A DNA stretch of 64,000 bases from JANOSH01 sp031415695 (lineage in GTDB: Bacteria; Actinomycetota; Acidimicrobiia; Acidimicrobiales; Ilumatobacteraceae). How positions within the stretch are numbered: the first letter of the stretch is position 1; the number at the start of each line of letters is the position of its first letter. The notes under the pieces are model-generated. The model had not been told where the DNA came from. It ran no database searches and was given only the letters and a program-made list of their open reading frames with translations. Positions 52,690 through 59,647 of the stretch are shown piece by piece. The stretch is from NCBI GenBank assembly GCA_031415695.1, contig JANOSH010000052.1, positions 62,001 to 126,000 on the forward strand, written 5' to 3'. Position numbers and translations under genes: made by a program.

Positions 52690-54140
52690 GACTCGCCCTG
52701 AAATCACGCTCGCTTGCCGTCGGACTCGCGGTGGCTATTGCAGCCAGTGCGTGCAGCCCATCGTCATCGAATTCCAGTACTTTGACACCCGAGGTGTTAA
52801 CGGCTGCTTCGGCCACTCCGGCTGAATTCTCTCCGCTCAATGCGGCGGTCGGGTTCGGCTTGCTACGTGTGATGACGCTCGACGAACGTCCAAATCCCCG
52901 TGACGTCGTCATCTATCCTGCGCTTCCCAATGAGTTGTCTCGCGTAGCTGGTGTCATTACTACCGTCGGCCAGACACCCCTGTCGCATGTGAACCTGCGA
53001 GCCGTGCAGGACAAGGTTCCGAATGCAGTCATCGCCAGTGCGCTCACCGATCCACAGATCAAGGCGTTGATCGGCCGCTACGTGAAATACACCGTTGCGA
53101 CAGCAGGTGTCACGATTGCCCCGGCGACCCAAAGCGAGGTCGAAGCGCACCATGCCGCCGCACGCCCGGTTGCCGCTCAAACCCCGCAGCGAGACCTCAC
53201 TGTGCACGCCATCGCGCCCCTGACTAAGATCGGGTTCGACGACTGGAAGGCGTATGGCGTCAAGGCTGCCAACCTTGCAACGCTCGGTAAACTCGACCTT
53301 CCCGACGCCGACGTGCCCGATGGCTATGCCGTGCCGTTCTACTTCTACGACGAGTTCATGAAGGCAGCCGGTCTCTACGTCCGAGCACGCACGATGATCG
53401 CTGACGCGAAGTTCCGGTCCGATCCGGCTGTGCAAGACAAGCAACTCGGCGAACTTCGAGATGCCATCAAAGCCGCGACCATGCCCGCATGGATGATGAC
53501 CGAACTTTCAACGCTCCAGAAGTCGTTTCCTGCAGGCTCACCTATTCGTTGCCGGTCAAGTACGAACAACGAAGACCTGCCCGGGTTCAGCGGGGCGGGC
53601 CTATACGACTCCAAGACGCAACGCCCCGACGAGGGCCACATGTCCAAGTGCATCAAACAGGTGTACGCCAGCGTTTGGAACCTGCGGGCTTTCCTCGAGC
53701 GCGACTTTTACCGCATCGACCATTTGACGACCGCCATGGGCGTGCTGACCATCCCCAATGTCGATGACGAGCGGGCCAACGGTGTCGCCGTCAGCATCGA
53801 CCCCGTGTACGAAACCCCGGGGGCGTTTTACGTGAACACTCAACTGGGAGAAGATTTGGTGACCAACCCGGAGGCGCTGTCGGTCCCCGAGGCTTTGTTG
53901 CTCGGTTCGGATGGCTCGGTCAACGTGATCAACCGGTCAAACCTTGCCGAACCGGGCGACTTGCTCTTGAACACGACCCAGACCGCTGCGCTTCGATCAA
54001 GCCTGTCGGTGATCAAGGACCAATTCGCGGTTCTCTACAACGTTGGGCAGAGCGAGAAGTTCGCAATGGAGATCGAATTCAAAATCACCAAGAGCGGTGC
54101 ACTATCGATCAAGCAAGCCCGTACCTGGGTCTTCAACTAG
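52686..54140 (+). CDS. Secreted lipoprotein with swivel and PPDK/PEP-synthase ATP-grasp-like domain
   Basis: The 484-aa protein has its own lipoprotein signal (MRLALKSRSLAVGLAVAIAA, then ASACSPSSSN), a swivelling-domain-like block (AGVITTVGQTPLSHVNLRAV, with His in the position of the phosphohistidine) and a PEP/pyruvate-binding ATP-grasp region (YGVKAANLATLGKLDLPD, SPIRCRSSTNNEDLPGFSGA, GVAVSIDPVYETPGAFYVNT, SIKQARTWVF). Order is the reverse of cytosolic PEP synthase. It would work outside the membrane, where ATP is scarce, so a sugar-phosphate, polymer or structural role is as likely as dikinase activity. It overlaps its partner gene by 4 bp and shares 4 bp with the convergent gene. Confidence 0.75.
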   Translation: MRLALKSRSLAVGLAVAIAASACSPSSSNSSTLTPEVLTAASATPAEFSPLNAAVGFGLLRVMTLDERPNPRDVVIYPALPNELSRVAGVITTVGQTPLSHVNLRAVQDKVPNAVIASALTDPQIKALIGRYVKYTVATAGVTIAPATQSEVEAHHAAARPVAAQTPQRDLTVHAIAPLTKIGFDDWKAYGVKAANLATLGKLDLPDADVPDGYAVPFYFYDEFMKAAGLYVRARTMIADAKFRSDPAVQDKQLGELRDAIKAATMPAWMMTELSTLQKSFPAGSPIRCRSSTNNEDLPGFSGAGLYDSKTQRPDEGHMSKCIKQVYASVWNLRAFLERDFYRIDHLTTAMGVLTIPNVDDERANGVAVSIDPVYETPGAFYVNTQLGEDLVTNPEALSVPEALLLGSDGSVNVINRSNLAEPGDLLLNTTQTAALRSSLSVIKDQFAVLYNVGQSEKFAMEIEFKITKSGALSIKQARTWVFN

Positions 54141-55138
54141 CTGGCAGAAGCAACTAGGGCTACGAGCGGAACCGTACGGCCCTCGGTTGCGATCAATATG
54201 GCACCGTCGTCGGCGATTGCGATTGACTCGTATTGCCCCAAACCCGACGAAATCGTGCACGGCTCGCTACGAAGAATCGTGTCGGCAACGCTGGTACCGG
54301 GGGACCGCGTCCACCACATGGTCCGGTTGTAGAACACCAGCCCGATGGTGCTGCCAGCAGCATCGATGGAACCAGCCGTCGGGCCGTATTGTTCACCTGA
54401 CGGAACCGTGAACCAGCCAAGCTTTTCCGATGTGATACTCGCACCCGGAACTAACGATGCAGCAGGAATCCGATCGACCGATACCTGGGGACTGCCGGTG
54501 TAGCGTTTCCCGATCAGGGTTGCGTCGCCGCTCATCGGGTCGACAATGAGCGTTTCGACGTCGTGGGGGCCGTCGGCCCAGGTAACGGTCACCGTGCCCG
54601 CGGCGGCTACCGACTTGGTCGCCAAATCTGGCTCGGGAATCAGCACGAGGCTGACGCTGCGTCGTCGTGCTGCGTTGTCGCCGACGTCGGCGACAACAAT
54701 CCAACTTTGGCCCTGCTTGTCGGCATAGGTTGCGACGTCTTCCCAGTCGGCGGATGGAGAGCCGGTTACATCGACTTCGCCGACAAGGGATCCGTCGACG
54801 GCCGACACAGCGATAAGGCGAGCGCCATCGCCCGAATCGTTGTGCCCCCACAGCACATTGGCATGACGTTTCGATAGCGCCCATCCCGACAATTCGGTAA
54901 GTGCGGCAGGCAACTTTCCGCGAACTTCGGGCCGGTACTGCCGACAGGTTGCGGCTGTAGCGGCGGTCGTGGTGTTCGGCGTCGCCGCGACGACGGTGGT
55001 GGCTAGCGGCACCGTTGTAGTCGACGAAGCGGTAGTGGACGTGGTCGTGGTCGTGCTACTGACGCGTATGGCTGCAGGAGTGGGAGTTGACGTGCAGGCG
55101 ACCACCGCAAGGGGAATAAAGAACAACATTCGTCGCAC
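54137..55138 (-). CDS. Lipoprotein with Thr-rich linker and propeller-like domain
   Basis: The 333-aa product starts MRRMLFFIPLAVVACTSTPT (lipobox AVVAC), has a Thr/Ala linker of about 45 residues, then a single domain with repeated strands: LSGWALSKRHANVLWGHNDS, VGEVDVTGSPSADWEDVATY, SWIVVADVGDNAARRRSVSL, HDVETLIVDPMSGDATLIGK. The 'GHNDSG...DWEDVA' and 'GDN..RR..V.L' pattern is that of a secreted esterase-/SdiA-like beta-propeller family of unknown function. The GTG at 55138 is preferred over ATG at 55129 because it adds positive charge. It is 4 bp downstream of the EamA gene stop on the same strand. Confidence 0.7.
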   Translation of the reverse strand: MRRMLFFIPLAVVACTSTPTPAAIRVSSTTTTTSTTASSTTTVPLATTVVAATPNTTTAATAATCRQYRPEVRGKLPAALTELSGWALSKRHANVLWGHNDSGDGARLIAVSAVDGSLVGEVDVTGSPSADWEDVATYADKQGQSWIVVADVGDNAARRRSVSLVLIPEPDLATKSVAAAGTVTVTWADGPHDVETLIVDPMSGDATLIGKRYTGSPQVSVDRIPAASLVPGASITSEKLGWFTVPSGEQYGPTAGSIDAAGSTIGLVFYNRTMWWTRSPGTSVADTILRSEPCTISSGLGQYESIAIADDGAILIATEGRTVPLVALVASAS

Positions 55139-55142
55139 CGTG

Positions 55143-56054
55143 TCACCGTACCCCCCGCTGGGTGCCCACGGCGCTGCGGCGCGAACCGAGGACCGAGAGC
55201 AAGACAATGATTGCGACGATGACAATGAGCAGGTCGAGTCGTTCTCGCAGGAACAGTGTTGCCCACACCAATGAAAGGATTGGCTGCAGAAGCTGCACTT
55301 GGCTGACGCGGGCTATTCCACCGAGTGCCAAACCCGCGTACCAGGCGAAGAACCCGAGAAACATCGAAACGGCTCCGAGATATCCAAGGCTGAACCAGGC
55401 CGTCAAAGGTTCGTTTCCGCCGACGGGCCCCAGTCCGATGAGCGTCAGTGGAACCGTGAGTGGCAGGGCACCGATGACCGCCCAGCTGATTGTTTGCCAA
55501 CCGCCAAGCTCTCGTGACAACAGCGCACCTTCCGTGTATCCCATCGCTGCCGCCAGGACTGCTGCGATCAGATAGGCGTCGCCGATAGCGATGTCGCGTG
55601 TTCCGCGAGCGATTGATAGTACGACGATAGCCAACGCGCCCATAGCAGCAAACAGCCAGTAACGCCCAGACGGCCGGTCGCCGGTTCTAAGCACCGACAT
55701 GCCGGCTGTTGCGGCTGGCAGCAGACCAACCACAACCGAGCCGTGACCAGCGGGTGCATGTTGCAATGCCAGCCCAGTGAAGGCTGGGAAACCGACTACG
55801 ACTCCAGCGATGACGACCCCGAGGCGAGGCCAGAGTCGGCGAGGTGGGACAGGTGTCCGTGTGGCGATGACGACGGCGATGGCGAGCAACGCTGCGATGA
55901 CTGCTCGCCCAAATGAAACGAACATGACGCCGAACTCTCGCACCGCAACCCGTGTGACCGGCAGTGACACGCTGAAACAAAGCACCCCGATGAAGCCAAG
56001 AGCAAGCCCGCGAGTTTCATCTCGTTGTGCGGCCGCGTTGTTCGAAGAGTCCAC
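55143..56054 (-). CDS. EamA/DMT-family transporter
   Basis: The 303-aa membrane protein has ten predicted helices in two EamA repeats (LALGFIGVLCFSVSLPVTRV, FVSFGRAVIAALLAIAVVIA ... ISWAVIGALPLTVPLTLIGL, QVQLLQPILSLVWATLFLRE). Family members export amino acids, nucleosides or drugs. The GTG at 56052-56054 gives the usual length of about 300; the frame runs upstream to 56285 without homology. It precedes the lipoprotein gene by 4 bp. Substrate unknown. Confidence 0.87.
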   Translation of the reverse strand: MDSSNNAAAQRDETRGLALGFIGVLCFSVSLPVTRVAVREFGVMFVSFGRAVIAALLAIAVVIATRTPVPPRRLWPRLGVVIAGVVVGFPAFTGLALQHAPAGHGSVVVGLLPAATAGMSVLRTGDRPSGRYWLFAAMGALAIVVLSIARGTRDIAIGDAYLIAAVLAAAMGYTEGALLSRELGGWQTISWAVIGALPLTVPLTLIGLGPVGGNEPLTAWFSLGYLGAVSMFLGFFAWYAGLALGGIARVSQVQLLQPILSLVWATLFLRERLDLLIVIVAIIVLLSVLGSRRSAVGTQRGVR

Positions 56055-56307
56055 ACAGAACGATAACGCCGCGGGGCAGCTCGATCCCGACCAGGGGCCT
56101 ACGTAGCTTGTTGAGCTTCTGACGTGCTCTTGGTGGTTGGCGGCGCCCGACTCCGTCCCTCCATCGACATATGAACACGATCTCGTCCGGGTGAAGGAAC
56201 GAAAAGCGACCCTGTACTCGGGCGAGAACCGTAACGGTAGGTTGGCCGTACTTCGCTGTGAAGCCTCCGGCCTGTGCGACCTCAATCATCATGATGGGCT
56301 GCGCAGG

Positions 56308-56488
56308 TCACGACCAAGGGTTGACGATGATGATGCCGGTGTCGGTGAAATCATCGACATTGCGGGTAGCGAGCCACGGCGCCGTGGCTTCGGCAGGTAG
56401 CGGCGATTTGGGCGTCGGCGGTACCAATCGGCCGTCCGACGCGCTCGCGGTTGGTGACGACGATGGTGTAGCCGCACCTCGACTCGCA
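56308..56488 (-). pseudogene. C-terminal VapC (PIN) remnant with frameshift
   Basis: The minus strand reads YTIVVTNRERVGRPIGTADA, then QIAATCRSHGA in one frame and LATRNVDDFTDTGIIIVNPW followed by a stop (56308-56310) in the next. Joined, they match the last 55 residues of VapC toxins ('RRRGRPI.TADAQIAAIARSHGA.LATRNV.DFE..G..V..PW'). A frameshift near 56355 breaks it, and the N-terminal two thirds are missing. The upstream edge, near 56488, abuts a RIO-kinase remnant on the other strand. Between 56054 and 56308 I see no gene. Confidence 0.7.
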
Positions 56489-56491
56489 CAG

Positions 56492-56782
56492 CTTCATCCC
56501 ACCGTCGATGAGGCTGGTTTGCTGTACGACCAGCTGCGGGTGGCACTCGCTCATGTGATTGAAGCGGGCTACGCACACGGCGACCTGTCGCCCTACAACA
56601 TCTTGGTGCACCATGGTCGGCTCGTTCTGATCGATCTTCCCCAAGCCGTCGACCTTGTAGAAAACCCGCAGGCTCTCGCGTTTTTGCGGCGTGACTGCGA
56701 CAACGTGTGTGCATGGTTCTTGGCTCGCGGGGTTCAGGCGACAGGCGAGGCGTTGTTCAACGAGCTGGCGCAAACGATGTGA
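56492..56782 (+). pseudogene. C-terminal remnant of a RIO-type kinase
   Basis: The plus strand gives LLYDQLRVALAHVIEAGYAH, GDLSPYNILVHHGRLVLIDL and PQAVDLVENPQALAFLRRDC, then DNVCAWFLARGVQATG. HGDLSPYNIL is the catalytic loop and IDLPQAVD the metal-binding loop of RIO kinases. The N-terminal lobe with the ATP-binding Lys is missing: homology starts at about 56492, directly at the edge of the vapC remnant. An upstream ATG in frame would make a 174-aa chimera with meaningless N-terminus. It cannot be an active kinase. Its stop overlaps the GTG of the next reading frame (GTGA at 56779-56782). Confidence 0.7.
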
Positions 56783-57105
56783 GGCGCCTCTACGCTGAGT
56801 GTGCGCGATGGTTCGAGCCGGTCCCTCCTCGTCCCGACCTGGACCGCGTGCTCGCGTGTTCGTGGTCGGCTCGCCCGACCGGCCGACACCGGCTGGTTCT
56901 CGACGCATGCCTAGACCTGTTGTGGCTGAGTACCGGCGAACTCTGGCTGTGTGGGCCGGAGACGTCGGCGTGGACGTTCCCGTTGCCGGCAAATGTCGAG
57001 GCGGTTGGTGTCCGTTTTCGTCCCGGCGTGGCGCCGGCCCTGTGGGACCTGGACGCTCGAGACATCGTGGAGGGGTCAGCGTGTGAACCCTGCTGGTACT
57101 CATGA
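56779..57105 (+). CDS. Truncated AraC-type regulator: N-terminal DUF6597-like domain only
   Basis: The 108-aa product (MRRLYAECARWFEPVPPRPD ... GRHRLVLDACLDLLWLSTGE ... VGVRFRPGVAPALWDLDARD) resembles the DUF6597 sensor domain that precedes the HTH in a group of AraC-like regulators ('RHRVLPDGC.DL.W..G.L...GP.T......P....VGVRFRPGAAPA.L'). The ~150 residues with the two HTH motifs are absent and the frame ends at 57105, just before the convergent YafY-like gene. It may be a degenerate gene or a free sensor domain. GTG at 56779 overlaps the RIO remnant's stop by 4 bp, as in a former operon. Confidence 0.6.
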   Translation: MRRLYAECARWFEPVPPRPDLDRVLACSWSARPTGRHRLVLDACLDLLWLSTGELWLCGPETSAWTFPLPANVEAVGVRFRPGVAPALWDLDARDIVEGSACEPCWYS

Positions 57106-57139
57106 AGCGGATCGAGCACCAACGGATTGATTCGAAGGC

Positions 57140-57655
57140 TTACGTCGGCGGATACAGACTTGCGGTGCGGTGGATTCGGTCGGCAATCTGTTCGCGTAGT
57201 TCGGCTGGCTCAAGTATCTGGATGTGTGGACCAAGCGAGAGAACATCGACGATGGTGTTCTCGATGGTACCGATCAGGAACGAGCCGCGTAGCCAACTGC
57301 TGCTGGGGGAAATGGACCCACGGATCCGAATCCGTGGGAGGCGTCCGAGCAGAACGGCGAGTCGTTGGCCTTCCGCCGTGATGAGCACGTCGGCCCGTTG
57401 AGCTCCGTGCAAGCTGACTGGATGACTGGACTGCGCCGGGGGGGAAAGCTGCGTGGTGTAGCCGTCGACCAGTTGAAAGCCGCCACTGGGACCGCGGGTC
57501 GAGTACACCGGTACACTTGCGCCCGAGAGCGCTTCGATGTCCCGCAAGACGGTCCGTTCGCTGACTTCCAGTTCGATGGCAAGTTCGGCCGCAGTGAGCT
57601 TGCCGCGGTTCTGCAGCAACAACATCAAACTGATGAGCCGCCCCGCGCGCATCAC
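57140..57655 (-). CDS. YafY/DeoR-like HTH regulator with shortened WYL-like part
   Basis: The 171-aa protein has an HTH_11 N-terminus (MMRAGRLISLMLLLQNRGKL, TAAELAIELEVSERTVLRDI) and the adjoining 'YSTRGPSGGFQLVDGYTTQL' linker, both standard in YafY regulators. The rest is only about 100 aa, ending DVLSLGPHIQILEPAELREQ, which is the WYL C-terminal strand-helix; a common full length is 220-320 aa, so a piece of the effector-binding region may be missing or this is a compact subtype. It diverges from the DUF6855-like gene 67 bp away, a pairing I remember from other actinobacteria, and probably regulates it. Confidence 0.75.
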   Translation of the reverse strand: MMRAGRLISLMLLLQNRGKLTAAELAIELEVSERTVLRDIEALSGASVPVYSTRGPSGGFQLVDGYTTQLSPPAQSSHPVSLHGAQRADVLITAEGQRLAVLLGRLPRIRIRGSISPSSSWLRGSFLIGTIENTIVDVLSLGPHIQILEPAELREQIADRIHRTASLYPPT

Positions 57656-57722
57656 ACAAGTATCTCACTAATCTCGCCAATCATGACAGAAGATGTCATC
57701 TACAGATCTCTACAGTGAGTAC

Positions 57723-58136
57723 ATGAGCAACGTTGAGGGAACCGGTACACAAATGGATCCATGGGTGCTGACTACCCCACCGGGAAAGTCGGATTTCGTG
57801 GCGTACCGGGACCCGACTGCCGATCCGCCAGCCCTGGTTGTGCAGGTCGGCTCGACACAGCTTCGGTATCATCTGCGCTGTATCGATGATCTGCACCACA
57901 TGCTGACCGAGCGCGGCGATTGGATGGCGCTGGGCAACGCCGATGAACAAAAGCCAGCAGCACCCGACACGGTCGAGGCGTGGGGACGGGCCGACGGTAA
58001 CCCTGTTGGCGGCTGGTACGGCTTCAAGAAAGGCCTGCGCGGTCGATTCGGAAACTACGTCCCGCCGGTCCTCGAGACGCTCGGGTTGGCCGAGGTTGAA
58101 CACAACCCTCGCAACAACCGAATGCGCGCCCTCTGA
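57723..58136 (+). CDS. DUF6855-like small protein
   Basis: The 137-aa product begins MSNVEGTGTQMDPWVLTTPP, has YHLRCIDDLHHMLTERGDWM and ends KKGLRGRFGNYVPPVLETLG with NPRNNRMRAL. I recognise it as a conserved actinobacterial family (DUF6855 by memory), commonly adjacent to a YafY-type regulator, as here. It is soluble with no known catalytic motif. Expression is probably controlled by the divergent regulator at 57140-57655. The ATG at 57723 fits the family N-terminus; another at 57693 adds ten residues. Confidence 0.72.
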   Translation: MSNVEGTGTQMDPWVLTTPPGKSDFVAYRDPTADPPALVVQVGSTQLRYHLRCIDDLHHMLTERGDWMALGNADEQKPAAPDTVEAWGRADGNPVGGWYGFKKGLRGRFGNYVPPVLETLGLAEVEHNPRNNRMRAL

Positions 58137-58268
58137 CCGCCAGCCGGCATCAAGGCGAAAGTTCTGGTTACCCGCAAGTTCCGCTCGCAGGACCGTTGAC
58201 AACCCTATGGTGTTCTGAGCAGTGCCGTGGACCGAGACTCCCTCCGTCCAGGACGAACGGAGACCACG

Positions 58269-59324
58269 ATGAGCGATCTCGTTGAGGAACTGGCCGAGCT
58301 GAAGCGTCAGATCGAAGAGCAACGACGCCGACTCGATCATCAGTCGGGCGTCATCGCTGCCATGCAGGTGCCGCCCTCGTCCGCTGTGTTGTCGCAGTCG
58401 GCGACGCGGCGTGACGCATTGAAAAAGCTGCTGATCGGCACGGCAGGAGCGCTCGCAGCCGGAGGCGCGGTGGCCCTCGTGGTCGCTGCGCCGGCCGGTG
58501 CAACCGATGGGGTCGACTTGGTGATCGGAAATGAGACCCAAACGTCCCAGACTGAAACGGCGTTGATCTACAACGGTGCTCCGGCTGGTTCGAGCATCTT
58601 CACCGTCACTGATTCGTCGGCTGGTGTCGGTGCCACTCTGAGCCCGAACTCTACCGTTGCGGCGTGGTGTTCGGGGCTGCGCAATATTGCGCTCAGCGGG
58701 TACAGCCGAACCGTCCGTGGCGTCGGCATCTACGGTTCGAGCGAGTTGGGTACCGGCATCATGGCTGTCGGTGGCGTCCAAGCGAATTTGCAGTTGCTCC
58801 CCGGGGGTTTGCCTGGCCCGGAACGGACCACGTCGCACAACATGGGCGAGTTGGCCTGTGACAGTAGCGGTGATGTTTGGTTCAGCATCGGGGGCGGCAA
58901 CCCTGGCACCTGGCGAAAGGTCAGCGGCCCAGCGACGGCCGGAGCGTTGCATGTTCTACCCGAGCCGTTACGCGCATACGACTCGCGATCGGCATCCAGG
59001 CTGGCAGCGGGCAGCGTCACCACGGTGAGCCTTGCAACGGGCCGAAATGGTGCGGGCGTACTGCTTGTGGCGGTGCCAGCAGGAGCCACGGCCGCCTTGG
59101 TGAACGTCACACTCACCGGAACGGTGGGCACATTCGGGTTTATCAAAGCGTATTCAGCCGCCCTGGCCAGCCCACCGGCTACAAGCGTTATGAACTGGTC
59201 GTCCACCGACGAGAACATCGCGAATGAGATCACCGTTGCGTTGAACTCGTCGGCGCAGCTCAAGGTCGCGCCAGGCGGCGGGGCCACGCATGTCATCGTC
59301 GACATTGTGGGGTACTACCGCTAG
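58269..59324 (+). CDS. Exported surface protein with Tat-like signal and C-terminal DSR-type module
   Basis: The 351-aa protein starts with a coiled-coil helix (LVEELAELKRQIEEQRRRLD, 4-25), then a signal with ATRRDALKKLLIGTAGALAA (twin Arg at 47-48) and an Ala-rich hydrophobic stretch ending APAGATDG. The secreted part holds a beta-rich domain with VSGPATAGALHVLPEPLRAY and the final 110 residues (RAYDSRSASRLAAGSVTTVS ... VIVDIVGYYR), an echo of the RVLDTR ... DVQGWF modules of the hydrolase at 13602-15551. Having the cytosolic coiled coil before the Tat signal is unusual. Function unknown; a cell-envelope role is likely. Confidence 0.75.
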   Translation: MSDLVEELAELKRQIEEQRRRLDHQSGVIAAMQVPPSSAVLSQSATRRDALKKLLIGTAGALAAGGAVALVVAAPAGATDGVDLVIGNETQTSQTETALIYNGAPAGSSIFTVTDSSAGVGATLSPNSTVAAWCSGLRNIALSGYSRTVRGVGIYGSSELGTGIMAVGGVQANLQLLPGGLPGPERTTSHNMGELACDSSGDVWFSIGGGNPGTWRKVSGPATAGALHVLPEPLRAYDSRSASRLAAGSVTTVSLATGRNGAGVLLVAVPAGATAALVNVTLTGTVGTFGFIKAYSAALASPPATSVMNWSSTDENIANEITVALNSSAQLKVAPGGGATHVIVDIVGYYR

Positions 59325-59325
59325 G

Positions 59326-59601
59326 TCAGCTCGCAGCGCTATACCGCTCGACGGCGCGGGCTTTGGCCTTGGCCGCTTCTACCTCGCGGTTTCGCTTCGG
59401 CGTCGAGCTCTCGATTGCGTGGACGAGCTCGTGGGTGATGGCAGAAATTGCGGCGACGGCGTCGTTGAAGCGCTGCTCGTTGGCCCGCGACGGTCTGGCC
59501 GTGCCTGCAACCTTGCGAACAAACTGCAGCGCAGCGGCGTCAATCTCGGCATCGGTAGCGGGCGGCTCGAAGTTGGCAAGGACTCGGATGCTCCGGCACA
59601 T
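59326..59601 (-). CDS. DUF2277 family protein
   Basis: The 91-aa product (MCRSIRVLANFEPPATDAEI ... AALQFVRKVAGTARPSRANE ... AISAITHELVHAIESSTPKR) matches DUF2277, a small family whose members begin MCR.I..L.N..PPAT..EI and contain FVRK.SG...PS..N...F. The role is unknown; it is cytosolic. It ends right beside (1 bp from) the stop of the convergent surface protein. The preceding PEP-utiliser-like gene on the same strand ends 46 bp upstream of its start. Confidence 0.9.
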   Translation of the reverse strand: MCRSIRVLANFEPPATDAEIDAAALQFVRKVAGTARPSRANEQRFNDAVAAISAITHELVHAIESSTPKRNREVEAAKAKARAVERYSAAS

Positions 59602-59647
59602 GTCGACAACGCTAGCGTGCTGGCCCGCGAGTGTGCCGTCTCAGTTG

